From Siminovitchia fordii DSM 16014 = CIP 108821 (GTDB taxonomy: Bacteria; Bacillota; Bacilli; Bacillales; Bacillaceae_C), in NCBI RefSeq assembly GCF_000374565.1, contig NZ_KB894708.1, positions 1 to 51,203 on the forward strand: a stretch of DNA of 51,203 nucleotides, read 5' to 3'. The translations under genes and the position numbers were made by a program. Under the pieces are notes generated by a model. The model did no database searches, was not told the DNA's origin, and saw nothing but the letters and a program-made list of their open reading frames with translations. Below, one piece after another: positions 1 through 10,051 of the stretch (position 1 is the stretch's first letter; each line of letters starts with the position of its first letter).

Positions 1-49
1 TCTTCTCTTATCTGGTTTTGAGGGAATGAATCCCTTTCTAAATAAATAG

Positions 50-165
<116 letters not shown>

Positions 166-172
166 AATAAGA

Positions 173-207
173 AAAACATGGAGTCAGTGGACTTCATGTT
201 TTTTTGT
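173..207 (+). terminator. rRNA operon terminator
   Basis: An 11-bp stem (AACATGGAGTC pairing with GACTTCATGTT, one G-U pair, loop AGT) is followed by a run of T. It lies directly after the 5S gene and no tRNA genes intervene, so it should end the rRNA transcript. Confidence 0.93.
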
Positions 208-301
208 GTTTTTTAATATCACAAGTGTAATCATGATTGAACTTGTTTGAATGCTGACCTGATAATAGAATTCCTCCTGAAATCCCATTAAGTCATAAAA
301 A

Positions 302-331
302 TTGTTTTCGTCCAGATTCTTTCCTTAAAAT
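302..331 (+). promoter_or_regulatory. possible sigma-A promoter of the glutathione peroxidase gene
   Basis: TTGTTT and TAAAAT are separated by 18 bases about 33 nt before the start codon. The -35 element is weak, so this is a candidate only. The rest of the stretch from 208 to 350 shows nothing I can name. Confidence 0.35.
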
Positions 332-363
332 AATAAAGACGATAACATTGGGAGGAGAAGACA

Positions 364-837
364 ATGACCGTTTATGATTTCACAGTTCTAACAGCAGATG
401 GGAAAGAAATCTCCCTGAATAAGTATGAGGGGGAGGTACTGCTAATTGTTAATACAGCAAGCAAATGCGGATTTAGTCCCCAACTGAAAGAGTTACAGAT
501 GCTTCATGATACATACAAAGACAAAGGGTTCACTATTTTAGGCTTTCCCAGCGATCAATTCATGAATCAGGAATTTGCTGATATTCAGGATACATTAGAT
601 TTTTGCCAAACGAATTATGGTGTCGATTTTCCGATTTATGCCAAAACAAAAGTTAAGGGTGAAGATTCCCATCCGTTATTCAGTTTTTTGACCGGGTCGA
701 AAAAGGGGTTTTTTACAAATGAAATCAAGTGGAATTTCACTAAATTTCTTATCAATCGACAAGGCTATGTAGTAAAGAGATATGCACCGCAGACAAAACC
801 TTTCAAAATTGCAAAGGATCTTGAAGATTTACTATAG
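364..837 (+). CDS. bsaA: glutathione peroxidase family thiol peroxidase
   Basis: This protein probably reduces hydrogen or lipid peroxides in the cytoplasm using thioredoxin-type reductants, as non-selenium GPx proteins do. It is 157 aa, normal for the family. The peroxidatic Cys35 lies in NTASKCGF, Gln69 in FMNQE and Trp123-Asn124 in IKWNFTKF, which completes the catalytic tetrad. Cys81 (DFCQTNYGV) sits where yeast Gpx3 has its resolving cysteine. The usual FPCNQF motif reads FPSDQF here, so its middle cysteine is lost. A GGGAGGAG site precedes the ATG. The gene stands alone between the rRNA operon and ctsR, and I see no clear terminator behind it. Confidence 0.93.
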   Translation: MTVYDFTVLTADGKEISLNKYEGEVLLIVNTASKCGFSPQLKELQMLHDTYKDKGFTILGFPSDQFMNQEFADIQDTLDFCQTNYGVDFPIYAKTKVKGEDSHPLFSFLTGSKKGFFTNEIKWNFTKFLINRQGYVVKRYAPQTKPFKIAKDLEDLL

Positions 838-1011
838 GTTAGTATTAACATATTTTTAAAAATGTAGAAACCTGTGTTAAATAATACCAATCCCAAAACA
901 CTGCAGGGGAAGATTCTAAAAAAATACCAAATCAATAATAAACAGCATTCGTCCATATTGTTGTCACTGAAAGCCCGCACAAGTCTTTGGTCCTAATTTG
1001 CTTGTTGCAGT

Positions 1012-1036
1012 GTTGATTCCTTGCAAGGATGGGTAA
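1012..1036 (+). promoter_or_regulatory. possible sigma-B general-stress promoter upstream of ctsR
   Basis: GTTGAT and GGGTAA are separated by 13 bases, close to the sigma-B pattern GTTTAA-N12-15-GGGTAT. It lies just upstream of the sigma-A promoter. In B. subtilis the clpC operon carries a sigma-B promoter followed by a sigma-A promoter, so the position supports the call. The -35 match is only partial. Confidence 0.4.
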
Positions 1037-1059
1037 GATAAAATAAACAATAAACCGTC

Positions 1060-1089
1060 TTGATAATGGTGGACTAAATTTTGTATAAT
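1060..1089 (+). promoter_or_regulatory. sigma-A promoter of the ctsR-clpC operon
   Basis: TTGATA and TATAAT are separated by 18 bases, with TG just before the -10 element. Transcription should start near 1096, inside the CtsR operator, which explains how CtsR can block it. Confidence 0.8.
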
Positions 1090-1092
1090 ATA

Positions 1093-1109
1093 AGTCAAAT
1101 ATAGTCAAA
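1093..1109 (+). promoter_or_regulatory. CtsR operator (heptad direct repeat)
   Basis: Two exact AGTCAAA heptads are separated by TAT, a full match to the known CtsR box (A/GGTCAAA-NAN-A/GGTCAAA). It overlaps the predicted start of transcription, so ctsR should repress its own operon. A partial third GTCAA follows at once at 1110-1114. Confidence 0.93.
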
Positions 1110-1137
1110 GTCAAGCAAGGTAAGGAGGTGCTTGATG

Positions 1138-1599
1138 ATGCGGAATATATCCGATATTATTGAAAACTATTTAAAGCAAGTTTTGGAACTAAGTGAAAGC
1201 GAAATCGTAGAAATAAAAAGAAGCGAAGTGGCAGATAAGTTTCAGTGTGTTCCTTCACAGATAAACTATGTCATTAATACTCGTTTTACCATGGAAAGAG
1301 GGTACATGGTTGAAAGCAAACGGGGCGGGGGCGGCTATATTCGCATTTCCAAGGTTAAACTGCATAATCAGGCTCATCTGATTGACCAATTGAAAGTGCT
1401 GATTGGCCAAAAGATATCCCAAAGCAGGGCAGAGGATGTCATCATGAGGCTATTGGAAGAAGAAATTTTATCAGAACGTGAAGCAAAGATCATGATAAAC
1501 GTCATAAACCGTTCTGTATTATTTATCGATCTGCCGGATAGGGATGAATTGAGAGCTAGGATGCTGCTGGCTATGCTGCGGACGATAAAATACGATTAG
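1138..1599 (+). CDS. ctsR: CtsR, heat-shock repressor of clp genes
   Basis: CtsR represses class III heat-shock genes (clpC, clpP, clpE) by binding heptad repeats such as the box just upstream. The N-terminal winged helix-turn-helix contains KFQCVPSQINYVINTRF. The glycine-rich wing RGGGGY (about residues 62-67) is the known heat-sensing element, and its arginine is a McsB phosphorylation site in Bacillus. The C-terminal dimer/McsB region includes LLEEEILSEREAKIM. I chose the third of three in-frame starts (TTG 1132, ATG 1135, ATG 1138) because it lies 9 nt from GGAGG and gives MRNISDII, like other CtsR proteins. It is first in its operon and autoregulated. Confidence 0.97.
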   Translation: MRNISDIIENYLKQVLELSESEIVEIKRSEVADKFQCVPSQINYVINTRFTMERGYMVESKRGGGGYIRISKVKLHNQAHLIDQLKVLIGQKISQSRAEDVIMRLLEEEILSEREAKIMINVINRSVLFIDLPDRDELRARMLLAMLRTIKYD

Positions 1600-1619
1600 G
1601 GAAAAGGAGGATGGCTTTG

Positions 1620-2162
1620 ATGATTTGTCAAGAATGTAAAGAAAGGCCCGCCTCCCTGCATTTTACAAAAGTGGTGAACGGGGAGAAAACGGTTATTCAG
1701 CTATGTGAACAATGCGCGCAGGAAAAGGGTGATATGTTTCTGATGGAAGGAGGATCCGGCTTTTCAATCAATGATCTGTTGGCAGGACTTTTGAATCCAT
1801 CCTTTCAAAACACTTCCCCTCATTCGGCGCTCGGAAGTCAAATTGTCCAGTGTGATGTTTGCGGGATGACCTATCAGCAATTTGCGAATATCGGACGCTT
1901 TGGGTGCGCCAATTGCTACAATGCCTTCAGGAACCAATTGATTCCCATATTGAAAAAGCTGCACAGTGGTAATATAGCCCACGGAGGGAAGGTCCCAACG
2001 AGGATTGGCGGGTCTTTGCATTTAAAAAAGAAAATACAAGAATACAAAAGTGAGCTTGTAGCTTTAATAGAACATGAAGAGTTTGAAAAAGCTGCAGAAG
2101 TACGCGATCAAATTCGCTCCCTTGAAAAAAAATTGGCTGAAGGGGAGGAGAAAATGGAATGA
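1620..2162 (+). CDS. mcsA: McsA, zinc-binding activator of the McsB arginine kinase
   Basis: McsA binds McsB and activates its arginine kinase activity, which leads to CtsR inactivation and marks damaged proteins for ClpCP. Three pairs of cysteines suggest zinc sites: Cys3/Cys6, Cys29/Cys32, and Cys78/Cys81 with Cys96/Cys99. The C-terminal UVR motif ([19 protein letters not shown], about 152-170) is the usual protein-contact region. An upstream in-frame ATG at 1611 abuts the AAAAGGAGG site and cannot be used well. The ATG at 1620 is 9 nt away and gives MICQEC, the family start. The gene is 20 nt after ctsR and overlaps mcsB by 4 nt, which suggests coupled translation. Confidence 0.96.
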   Translation: MICQECKERPASLHFTKVVNGEKTVIQLCEQCAQEKGDMFLMEGGSGFSINDLLAGLLNPSFQNTSPHSALGSQIVQCDVCGMTYQQFANIGRFGCANCYNAFRNQLIPILKKLHSGNIAHGGKVPTRIGGSLHLKKKIQEYKSELVALIEHEEFEKAAEVRDQIRSLEKKLAEGEEKME

Positions 2163-3241
2163 GCCTCGAAAAGTTTCTTAATCAGGCTGTCAGTTCTTGG
2201 ATGAGCTCAGAAGGACCAGATTCTGATATCATTCTCAGCTCCAGGATTAGATTGGCGAGGAATTTACTTCGGTTTAAGTTCCCAACTCTGTTTACTAATG
2301 ATGAAGCAAGGGAAATAATTAGCAAAACGAAAAATATTTTTGTACAAGAAGAGGGGCATAACATCGGTCAGTTGGAATTTTTGGAAATTGATGATTTAAA
2401 AGCCCTAGAAAAAAGGGTGTTGGTGGAAAAACATTTAATTAGTCCCCGATTGGCTGAAAATGCCAAACATGGTGCTGTTTTGCTCTCTGGGCAGGAAGAT
2501 ATCAGTATCATGATCAATGAAGAAGATCACATAAGAATCCAATGTCTGTTTCCTGGCTTCCAAATAAGTGAAGCGCTGGAACGGGCAAATGTCATCGATA
2601 ATATCCTGGAAGCAAAGGTCGATTATGCATTCGATGAGAAACTGGGATACTTAACAAGCTGTCCGACAAACGTGGGTACAGGACTTCGGGCATCTGTCAT
2701 GGTTCACCTTCCTGCTCTTATCCTTACCCGTCAAATGAACCGCATTATTCCGGCAATTAACCAGCTTGGACTTGTGGTACGAGGGATGTATGGAGAAGGC
2801 AGCGAAGCTTTAGGGAACATTTTCCAAATATCCAATCAGATTACACTTGGGAAGTCGGAAGAAGATATTATCGGTGATTTGATTAGCGTTGTTCAGCAAA
2901 TTGTTGCTCAGGAAAGGGCAGCAAGGGAAGCATTAATAAAAACATCAAGCATTCAATTGGAAAATAAAGTATTCCGTTCATACGGAATATTGGCCAACAG
3001 CAGGATCATTGAAACAAAAGAAGCTGCTGAATGTTTATCTGATGTCAGATTGGGCATAGATACAGGATACATTACCCATCTTTCCAGAAATATTCTAAAT
3101 GAATTGATGATCTTGACGCAGCCAGGATTTTTACAGCAATATGCAGGAGGGCCGCTTCGTCCTGTAGAACGAGATATCAAAAGGGCGGCATTGATACGGG
3201 AAAGATTGAAACTAGAAGAGAGACGGACAGGAGGAGATTAG
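2159..3241 (+). CDS. mcsB: McsB, protein arginine kinase
   Basis: McsB phosphorylates arginines on CtsR and on misfolded proteins; phosphoarginine is the degradation tag read by ClpC-ClpP. It has the phosphagen-kinase fold: nucleotide-contacting SSRIRLARN (27-35), acidic NEEDHIR (120-126) and the catalytic loop CPTNVGTG with Cys168. The C-terminal [15 protein letters not shown] corresponds to the allosteric phosphoarginine-binding region. The length of 360 aa is normal for the family. The ATG overlaps the mcsA stop (ATGA) and clpC follows after one base, so the four genes are tightly coupled. Confidence 0.98.
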   Translation: MSLEKFLNQAVSSWMSSEGPDSDIILSSRIRLARNLLRFKFPTLFTNDEAREIISKTKNIFVQEEGHNIGQLEFLEIDDLKALEKRVLVEKHLISPRLAENAKHGAVLLSGQEDISIMINEEDHIRIQCLFPGFQISEALERANVIDNILEAKVDYAFDEKLGYLTSCPTNVGTGLRASVMVHLPALILTRQMNRIIPAINQLGLVVRGMYGEGSEALGNIFQISNQITLGKSEEDIIGDLISVVQQIVAQERAAREALIKTSSIQLENKVFRSYGILANSRIIETKEAAECLSDVRLGIDTGYITHLSRNILNELMILTQPGFLQQYAGGPLRPVERDIKRAALIRERLKLEERRTGGD

Positions 3242-3242
3242 T

Positions 3243-5684
3243 ATGATGTTTGGTCGTTTTACAGAGAGAGCTCAAAAGGTATTGGCCCTTTCACAGGAAG
3301 AAGCAGTCCGCCTTGGACACGGCAATATCGGAACTGAGCATATTTTGCTGGGGTTGGTCAGAGAAGGAGAAGGAATAGCGGCTAAAGCGTTATATGGACT
3401 TGGTCTAGGTCCGGAAAAAATCCAAAAAGAGGTTGAGAATCTGATTGGCCGCGGAAAAGACAATTCTCAAACCATTCATTATACTCCACGTGCGAAAAAA
3501 GTGATTGAACTGTCGATGGATGAAGCAAGAAAACTTGGCCATTCATATGTCGGCACGGAACATATACTGCTTGGACTTATTCGTGAAGGAGAAGGTGTTG
3601 CGGCAAGAGTGTTGAACAATCTTGGTGTGAGCCTGAACAAAGCCCGTCAGCAGGTGCTTCAGCTGTTGGGAAGCAATGAGGCAAGCAGCCACGGAGGAGC
3701 TTCCGCAAGTGCCAATACCCCTACGCTAGATAGCCTGGCGAGGGATTTAACAGCAATTGCAAGAGAAGGGAGCCTTGACCCTGTTATCGGCCGTAACAAA
3801 GAAATTCAAAGGGTCATCGAGGTATTAAGCAGACGGACTAAGAATAATCCGGTCCTCATTGGTGAACCCGGAGTTGGTAAAACTGCGATTGCTGAAGGCC
3901 TTGCACAGCAAATCATCAATAACGAAGTTCCTGAAACCCTGCGTGACAAGCGTGTCATGACCTTAGATATGGGAACGGTAGTGGCAGGAACCAAATACCG
4001 TGGTGAATTCGAGGATCGCTTGAAAAAAGTAATGGATGAAATCAGGCAGGCGGGCAATATCATTTTATTTATAGATGAACTTCATACATTGATTGGTGCA
4101 GGGGGAGCGGAAGGTGCTATTGATGCATCCAATATTCTAAAACCGTCGCTTGCGAGAGGTGAACTTCAGTGTATTGGTGCTACAACGTTGGATGAATACC
4201 GAAAATACATTGAAAAGGATGCTGCGCTTGAAAGGCGGTTCCAGCCTATACAAGTGGATGAACCGACGGTTGAAGAATCCATTCAAATATTAGAGGGACT
4301 TCGCGACCGTTATGAAGCCCACCATCGGGTATCCATCACGGATGAAGCAATCGAGGCTGCAGTAAAATTGGCAGACCGTTATATCTCTGATCGTTTCCTT
4401 CCCGATAAAGCAATTGACCTGATTGATGAAGCAGGTTCCAAGGTCCGGCTTCGTTCCTATACGACACCGCCGAATCTAAAAGAATTGGAAGTGAAGCTCG
4501 AATCCATCCGCAAAGAGAAAGATGCAGCAGTCCAAAGCCAGGAATTTGAAAAAGCTGCCTCTTTAAGGGATTCAGAGCAAAAGCTCCGCGAAGAGCTGGA
4601 AGAAACGAAAAAGACTTGGAAAGAAAAGCAGGGCCAGGAAAATACGGAAGTGACGGTCGAGGATATCGCCCAAGTCGTATCGAGCTGGACTAGTGTCCCT
4701 GTATCCAAACTAGCCTCGACAGAGACGGAAAGGCTATTGAATCTGGAAGAAATTCTGCATTCACGGGTCATCGGCCAGGAGGAAGCCGTTAAATCTGTTG
4801 CGAAGGCTGTACGAAGAGCAAGAGCAGGACTTAAAGATCCGAAGCGTCCTATCGGTTCGTTTATCTTCTTGGGTCCAACCGGAGTTGGTAAAACGGAGCT
4901 TGCAAGGGCGCTTGCAGAATCTATGTTTGGAGACGAGGATGCCATCATACGTCTGGATATGTCCGAGTATATGGAGAAACATTCTACATCCCGTCTAGTC
5001 GGATCGCCTCCAGGATATGTTGGATTTGAAGAAGGCGGTCAGTTGACCGAAAAGGTCCGCCGTAAACCATATTCCGTCATCCTTCTGGATGAGATTGAAA
5101 AGGCCCATCCTGATGTTTTTAATATTTTGCTTCAAGTACTTGAAGATGGCCGCCTGACAGATTCAAAGGGAAGAACGGTTGACTTCCGAAATACTGTTCT
5201 CATTTTGACGTCAAATGTCGGAGCCCAGGCACTGCAGCGAAATAAATATGTAGGCTTTGCCATTCAGGATGGAGAACAGGATTATAAGGATATGAAAGGC
5301 CAGGTCATGGAAGAATTGAAAAAGGCGTTCCGTCCTGAGTTTTTGAACAGGATTGATGAAATTATTGTCTTCCATGCTTTAGAGAAACCACACTTGAAAG
5401 AAATTGCCACATTGATGGCGAATCAGTTGATTTCCCGCTTGAAGGAGCAGGATATGGAACTTGAATTGACCGAAGCGGCAAAGGATAAAATCACAGAAGA
5501 AGGCTTCGATCCTGAATACGGGGCCCGTCCACTCAGAAGGGCCATTCAGAAGTTTATAGAGGACCGCCTCTCTGAGGAACTGCTGAAGGGAACGATCAAA
5601 ATGGGTCAACAAGTAGTAGTCGATGTGCAGGACGGAGAGTTCATAGTGAAAGCAAAAGAAGAAGAAGGATCTGCTATTTCCTAA
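3243..5684 (+). CDS. clpC: ClpC, AAA+ unfoldase of the ClpCP protease
   Basis: ClpC is the hexameric ATPase that unfolds substrates, including phosphoarginine-tagged proteins, and feeds them to ClpP. At 813 aa it has the usual layout: two N-terminal Clp repeats (GTEHILLGL appears twice, within residues 1-150), first AAA+ module with Walker A GEPGVGKT (about 207-214) and Walker B LFIDE, a coiled-coil/UVR segment ([18 protein letters not shown], about 430-450) that is the MecA/McsB docking region, and second AAA+ module with GPTGVGKT (about 543-550). The KYVGF region (about 670) matches the ClpP-contact loop position. Translation can start at either of two adjacent ATGs. It is last in the CtsR operon. 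Confidence 0.99.
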   Translation: MMFGRFTERAQKVLALSQEEAVRLGHGNIGTEHILLGLVREGEGIAAKALYGLGLGPEKIQKEVENLIGRGKDNSQTIHYTPRAKKVIELSMDEARKLGHSYVGTEHILLGLIREGEGVAARVLNNLGVSLNKARQQVLQLLGSNEASSHGGASASANTPTLDSLARDLTAIAREGSLDPVIGRNKEIQRVIEVLSRRTKNNPVLIGEPGVGKTAIAEGLAQQIINNEVPETLRDKRVMTLDMGTVVAGTKYRGEFEDRLKKVMDEIRQAGNIILFIDELHTLIGAGGAEGAIDASNILKPSLARGELQCIGATTLDEYRKYIEKDAALERRFQPIQVDEPTVEESIQILEGLRDRYEAHHRVSITDEAIEAAVKLADRYISDRFLPDKAIDLIDEAGSKVRLRSYTTPPNLKELEVKLESIRKEKDAAVQSQEFEKAASLRDSEQKLREELEETKKTWKEKQGQENTEVTVEDIAQVVSSWTSVPVSKLASTETERLLNLEEILHSRVIGQEEAVKSVAKAVRRARAGLKDPKRPIGSFIFLGPTGVGKTELARALAESMFGDEDAIIRLDMSEYMEKHSTSRLVGSPPGYVGFEEGGQLTEKVRRKPYSVILLDEIEKAHPDVFNILLQVLEDGRLTDSKGRTVDFRNTVLILTSNVGAQALQRNKYVGFAIQDGEQDYKDMKGQVMEELKKAFRPEFLNRIDEIIVFHALEKPHLKEIATLMANQLISRLKEQDMELELTEAAKDKITEEGFDPEYGARPLRRAIQKFIEDRLSEELLKGTIKMGQQVVVDVQDGEFIVKAKEEEGSAIS

Positions 5685-5691
5685 TATCTAA

Positions 5692-5722
5692 GGGGTACAT
5701 GGAGAACGGAGCCGTGTACCCC
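5692..5722 (+). terminator. hairpin ending the clpC operon
   Basis: GGGGTACATGG pairs with CCGTGTACCCC (11 bp, one G-U) eight bases after the clpC stop. There is no clean T run behind it, so it may stabilise the mRNA end or be a weak terminator. Confidence 0.65.
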
Positions 5723-6120
5723 ATGCTTTGTTTGTCAGCTCAGATGAACAGAGCAGTCGACGCGATAGGACATTTCAAAAAGAGCCTGGCATCAGACAGG
5801 AAATACTAATGCACTGTAGGAACAGGACAAGGGAAGCTACAGCGACATTGAATCGCTATAAGGAGAAAAGCTTTTTTGGGAATGTAGCGCTTTGGAGGTG
5901 GTCAGTTCTCGGACTCTTATGGCTATTACAGCCTATCCAAGAAAATGGGGGACAACAAAGCATACGGAGGTATTCTCTTAGGCATTTCACAAAGTATCAA
6001 TTATCTGCTTGGTTGACCACTGCTTAAGGAGCTTACATTTTTGTTGTTGAAACAGCCGTTTTGACATCTGCCTGACACACTGGTCCTTTACAATGAGATA
6101 TAAGTAACAGAAGATGAGGG
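5723..6120. other. clpC-radA spacer, nothing recognised
   Basis: In B. subtilis radA follows clpC closely. Here about 400 nt separate them. The stretch holds only short open frames without a convincing start and ribosome binding site, and I see no tRNA, repeat copy or riboswitch. A TTGACA occurs at 6061-6066, but the nearest good -10 (TACAAT at 6089) is 22 bases away, so no clean promoter for radA can be assigned. Confidence 0.5.
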
Positions 6121-6132
6121 GGAAGAAAGTAG

Positions 6133-7503
6133 TTGGCGAAAAAAAAGACAAAATTCATGTGTCAAAACTGCGGATATGAGTCCCCCAAATGGATGGGGCG
6201 CTGTCCGGGTTGCGGGGAATGGAATCAAATGGTGGAAGAGGTTGAAATCATTGGAAAAGGGCGAAAAGGATCTTTAAGCCCATCCGATGAAACCGGAGCT
6301 AAGGCAACACCGATCACCACCATTCAAACCGAAAATGAACCGAGAGTGGAAACAAGGCTGAAAGAGTATAATCGCGTGCTGGGAGGCGGCGTTGTACCTG
6401 GCTCTTTAGTGTTAATTGGCGGAGACCCGGGAATCGGTAAATCAACCCTGCTTTTGCAGGTGTCTTCCCAACTGGCGGATACGGATAAAAAGGTGCTTTA
6501 TATTTCGGGTGAAGAATCTGTCAAACAGACAAAATTAAGAGCGGATAGGCTTAATGTCTCCTCACCCAGTCTATATATTTATGCTGAAACCAACCTTGAG
6601 TTTATTCACCAGACAATTTCAGATTTATCGCCGGATTTTGTAGTGGTCGATTCGATTCAAACCGTCTATCATCCTGAGATCACTTCTGCACCGGGCAGTG
6701 TTTCCCAGGTTCGCGAGTGTACCGCTGAATTGATGAAAATTGCGAAGACGAGAGGAATTGCCATTTTCATAGTGGGACACGTAACAAAGGAAGGCGCTAT
6801 TGCAGGACCGAGGCTTTTGGAGCATATGGTGGATACTGTGCTGTATTTTGAAGGAGAACGTCACCATACATACCGCATTTTACGGGCGGTAAAAAACCGT
6901 TTCGGTTCCACAAATGAAATCGGCATTTTTGAAATGAAGGAATTTGGTCTGGATGAGGTAGAAAATCCATCAGAGATTTTCCTTGAAGAGCGATCCAAAG
7001 GCTCATCAGGCTCAACTGTTGTGGCGTCAATGGAAGGAACAAGGCCGGTGCTAGTGGAAATACAGGCGTTGATCTCCCCGACAAGCTACGGAAATCCCCG
7101 GCGGATGGCCACCGGCATTGATCATAACAGGGTATCCCTTTTAATGGCTGTATTGGAAAAACGAGTGGGGCTATTGCTGCAAAATCAAGATGCTTATTTA
7201 AAAGTTGCTGGCGGAGTGAAGCTGGATGAACCTGCAATCGATTTGGCTATAGCCGTAAGCATTGCATCCAGTTTTAGAGATCAGCCTACTAGACCGGCTG
7301 ACTGTATTATTGGCGAAGTCGGGTTGACCGGGGAAGTGCGCCGTGTCTCAAGGATTGAGCAGCGGGTTCAGGAGGCGGCCAAGCTAGGCTTCACTCGCGT
7401 GCTGGTTCCTGACAGAAATATAAGCGGTTGGAAAGTGCCTGAAGGAATTGAACTGATTGGTGTAGCAACGGTTGAAGAAGCATTGCAGCATGCCTTTAAG
7501 TAG
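6133..7503 (+). CDS. radA: RadA, DNA branch-migration ATPase
   Basis: RadA helps process recombination intermediates and DNA repair by promoting branch migration alongside RecA. The 456-aa protein has the standard domains: a four-cysteine zinc finger (Cys10, Cys13, Cys24, Cys27), a RecA-like core with Walker [11 protein letters not shown] (from residue 97), the RadA-specific KNRFGS motif (about 254) and a Lon-protease-like C-terminal domain. Translation starts at TTG, as in B. subtilis, behind GAGGGGGAAG. In most Bacillus genomes disA follows directly; here it does not. Confidence 0.97.
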   Translation: MAKKKTKFMCQNCGYESPKWMGRCPGCGEWNQMVEEVEIIGKGRKGSLSPSDETGAKATPITTIQTENEPRVETRLKEYNRVLGGGVVPGSLVLIGGDPGIGKSTLLLQVSSQLADTDKKVLYISGEESVKQTKLRADRLNVSSPSLYIYAETNLEFIHQTISDLSPDFVVVDSIQTVYHPEITSAPGSVSQVRECTAELMKIAKTRGIAIFIVGHVTKEGAIAGPRLLEHMVDTVLYFEGERHHTYRILRAVKNRFGSTNEIGIFEMKEFGLDEVENPSEIFLEERSKGSSGSTVVASMEGTRPVLVEIQALISPTSYGNPRRMATGIDHNRVSLLMAVLEKRVGLLLQNQDAYLKVAGGVKLDEPAIDLAIAVSIASSFRDQPTRPADCIIGEVGLTGEVRRVSRIEQRVQEAAKLGFTRVLVPDRNISGWKVPEGIELIGVATVEEALQHAFK

Positions 7504-7705
7504 CTGTATTGAAAGGTAGTTGTCACATAAGTGAAATAGACTCAATGGAGCCATTTTGCTAAAGTAGTAATAAAGGGATAGAATCCGCAAAAGCTATATT
7601 AATATAATGTTTTTATGGGAAATAAGATTGATTCTGTAATTATTTGGAACTCTCATGTTTTTAAAATCGGCAAGTTGCTTATAATTAGAATAAGGAGGTG
7701 AGAGG

Positions 7706-8806
7706 ATGTTAAAACGCATAGTTCAGGCGTGCTTTTTGCTTATGGGGGGAACCCTTGGAGTTATCTTTGTTCCTGAACTTTTAAAATTAGCTTCTCTCGA
7801 TCAAGTCGTTTTAATTAACAATCCGTTGGTAAATGCTCTTATAGGTGCTATTATATTTTATGTCATTACTTTTTGGGCGGTGGACCATGTTGTCAATTTT
7901 GTCAAATGGTTTGAAGACCGTATTGTCAAGGCTCCAGTCTCGGATATTCTATTCGGAAGCCTAGGGTTGATTTTCGGACTGATTATCGCTTTTCTAGCAG
8001 GTTTGGCCATTAATCAGACTGAATTGCCTATCGTAAATGAAGTGGTTCCGATATTGTTGACCCTGCTGATTGGATATCTCGGTTTTCAGGTAGGCTTTAA
8101 AAAGAAAGAAGAGTTGATGAATTTCTTTTCCTTCAACCGAGCGAATAAAAAGAAAGAGGAAATAGAAGATGCCGCCGACCAGTCCAAATACTCCTCGAGG
8201 AGACTGAAAATCCTTGATACAAGTGTCATCATTGACGGAAGAATTGCTGACATATGCCAAACGGGTTTTTTGGATGGAGTTCTTGTCATACCTCATTTTG
8301 TACTTGCGGAGTTGCAGCATATTGCGGACTCTTCGGACGCTTTAAAGCGGAATCGGGGAAGGCGTGGACTTGATACTTTGAACCGTATCCAGAAGGAAGT
8401 CAGCATTGAGGTAGAAATGTACGAAGGAGATTTCGAAGATGTCCAGGAGGTGGACAGCAAGCTTGTCAAACTTGCCAAGTTAATGAACGGGACAGTTGTC
8501 ACAAACGACTTCAACTTGAATAAAGTGTGTGAAATTCAAGACGTTCCCGTATTAAATATCAATGACCTTGCAAACGCAGTGAAGCCGGTAGTCTTGCCTG
8601 GGGAAGAGCTGAACGTCCAGGTCATCAAGGACGGTAAAGAATACAATCAGGGTGTTGCTTACCTTGATGATGGAACAATGATTGTTGTTGAAGAGGGAAG
8701 AGATTACATTGGGAAAAGAATTGATGTCATCGTGACAAGTGTCTTACAGACATCTGCGGGACGAATGATTTTTGCCAAGCCTAAATTATTGGAAAAAGCT
8801 TTATAG
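7706..8806 (+). CDS. yacL: YacL, membrane-anchored PIN/TRAM-domain protein
   Basis: This is the Bacillus YacL family, a probable membrane-bound nuclease of uncertain substrate. The N-terminal 135 residues hold about four hydrophobic membrane segments. A charged linker rich in Lys/Glu leads to a PIN domain starting [10 protein letters not shown] (about 171-180), which supplies the first metal-binding aspartates, with VTNDFNL later. The last 80 residues form a TRAM (RNA-binding) domain containing [10 protein letters not shown]. The length of 366 aa is typical. AAGGAGGTGAG precedes the ATG, and a TATAAT at 7680-7685 without a good -35 may be its promoter. disA is missing upstream. Confidence 0.93.
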   Translation: MLKRIVQACFLLMGGTLGVIFVPELLKLASLDQVVLINNPLVNALIGAIIFYVITFWAVDHVVNFVKWFEDRIVKAPVSDILFGSLGLIFGLIIAFLAGLAINQTELPIVNEVVPILLTLLIGYLGFQVGFKKKEELMNFFSFNRANKKKEEIEDAADQSKYSSRRLKILDTSVIIDGRIADICQTGFLDGVLVIPHFVLAELQHIADSSDALKRNRGRRGLDTLNRIQKEVSIEVEMYEGDFEDVQEVDSKLVKLAKLMNGTVVTNDFNLNKVCEIQDVPVLNINDLANAVKPVVLPGEELNVQVIKDGKEYNQGVAYLDDGTMIVVEEGRDYIGKRIDVIVTSVLQTSAGRMIFAKPKLLEKAL

Positions 8807-8823
8807 GGACAGGAGAATTTCAG

Positions 8824-9510
8824 TTGGATTATCAGGTGATCATTCCCGCTGCGGGATCGGGAAAAAGAATGGGTGCAGGCCGGAATAAGTTATTCATTGA
8901 AGTCACGGGGAAGCCGGTCATCCTGCATACATTGGATGTATTTGCGTCCGACCTTTACTGTAAAAAAATAATTTTGGCTGTCCAGCCGAACGATGAAAAC
9001 CATTTTAAGGATATACTGGCTGGTCATCCAGGCAACGGAAAAATCGATTTTGTATATGGAGGGCATGAGCGCCAACACAGCGTATATAATGGATTGAAGG
9101 CAGCCAGTGGTGAGATTATCCTCGTTCATGATGGCGCCCGCCCATTTATCCGCCAGCATACGATCAGCCGGCTTGTCCAGTCGGCTCATGACAACGGCGC
9201 TGCCATAGCGGCAGTTCCAGTAAAAGATACAATCAAAAGGGCTGATCAAAATCAAGTGGTTGAAACGGTCGATCGATTGGGCTTGTGGCAAATTCAAACA
9301 CCACAAGCTTTTCGTTTGCCAATTTTAATACGTGCGCATGAACAGGCAATAGAACAAGATTATTTAGGGACTGATGAAGCCTCTCTTGTTGAAAAGATCG
9401 GTTTACCTGTCATGATAATAGAAAGTGACTACGATAATATTAAATTAACGACTCCCGAAGATTTATACTTTGCAGAAGCCATTTTGGCAAAAAGAAAGAA
9501 TTTGGGATGA
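8824..9510 (+). CDS. ispD: IspD, 2-C-methyl-D-erythritol 4-phosphate cytidylyltransferase
   Basis: IspD couples CTP to methylerythritol phosphate, the third step of the MEP route to isoprenoids. The nucleotide-binding signature PAAGSGKRMG (about 8-17) and the HDGARPF motif (from residue 102) with the metal-binding aspartate are present; KDTIK and DNIKLTTPEDL complete the family pattern. The protein is 228 aa, a normal length. It starts at TTG behind an AGGAGAA site, 17 nt after yacL, and ispF follows 19 nt later, so the two pathway genes are co-transcribed. Confidence 0.97.
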   Translation: MDYQVIIPAAGSGKRMGAGRNKLFIEVTGKPVILHTLDVFASDLYCKKIILAVQPNDENHFKDILAGHPGNGKIDFVYGGHERQHSVYNGLKAASGEIILVHDGARPFIRQHTISRLVQSAHDNGAAIAAVPVKDTIKRADQNQVVETVDRLGLWQIQTPQAFRLPILIRAHEQAIEQDYLGTDEASLVEKIGLPVMIIESDYDNIKLTTPEDLYFAEAILAKRKNLG

Positions 9511-9529
9511 GGGAGGGGGCTAAATACAT

Positions 9530-10012
9530 ATGTTTAGAGTTGGACAAGGATTTGATGTGCATGAATTTGCCGAAGGCAGGCCGCTGATTATAGGCGGCAT
9601 CCACATACCTCATGACAGAGGGCTTATAGGGCATTCAGACGCAGATGTCCTGTTGCATACAGTTGCTGACGCTTGCTTGGGGGCAATTGGCGAAGGCGAC
9701 ATTGGCCGGCACTTTCCGGATACGGACATGGCGAATAAGGACCTGGATTCAGCACGCCTGCTTGCGGATGTATGGCAGCTTGTAAAAGAAAAAGGATATA
9801 AGCTTGTGAACGCCGATTGTACAATCATGGCGCAGAAGCCTAAAATGGCGCCCTATATTGAACAGATGAGATCACGGATTGCTGAATTGCTCGAAGCCGA
9901 CAAAGAACAGGTGAACGTGAAAGCAACGACAACAGAGCGTCTGGGATTTGTTGGGCGGGAAGAAGGCATCGCAGCACAGGCAGTTGTTTTGATCACAAAA
10001 TCGGATGATTAG
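9530..10012 (+). CDS. ispF: IspF, 2-C-methyl-D-erythritol 2,4-cyclodiphosphate synthase
   Basis: IspF cyclises the CDP-methylerythritol phosphate product to the cyclodiphosphate in the MEP isoprenoid pathway and works as a trimer. The zinc ligands Asp9 and His11 lie in GFDVHEF, and the third, a histidine, in IGHSDADVL. The conserved [16 protein letters not shown] loop near the C terminus forms the cytidine site. The length of 160 aa is normal. It is the last gene before an intergenic repeat copy. Confidence 0.98.
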   Translation: MFRVGQGFDVHEFAEGRPLIIGGIHIPHDRGLIGHSDADVLLHTVADACLGAIGEGDIGRHFPDTDMANKDLDSARLLADVWQLVKEKGYKLVNADCTIMAQKPKMAPYIEQMRSRIAELLEADKEQVNVKATTTERLGFVGREEGIAAQAVVLITKSDD

Positions 10013-10051
10013 AGTTGGCTGCTTTCAAGAAAGCCGGTGTTATTGTAAAAT

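Noticed and set aside
4457-4948. Long minus-strand open frame inside clpC
   Set aside because: It is a shadow of clpC codon bias and has no independent start signals.
5888-6016. Short in-frame stretch ending YGGILLGISQSINYLLG
   Set aside because: It follows a stop codon directly and has no start codon with a ribosome binding site; noted as a possible remnant only.
5728-6027. 99-codon open frame between clpC and radA
   Set aside because: No good ribosome binding site, an odd residue composition rich in Arg, Gln and Trp, and no family I recognise; likely chance.
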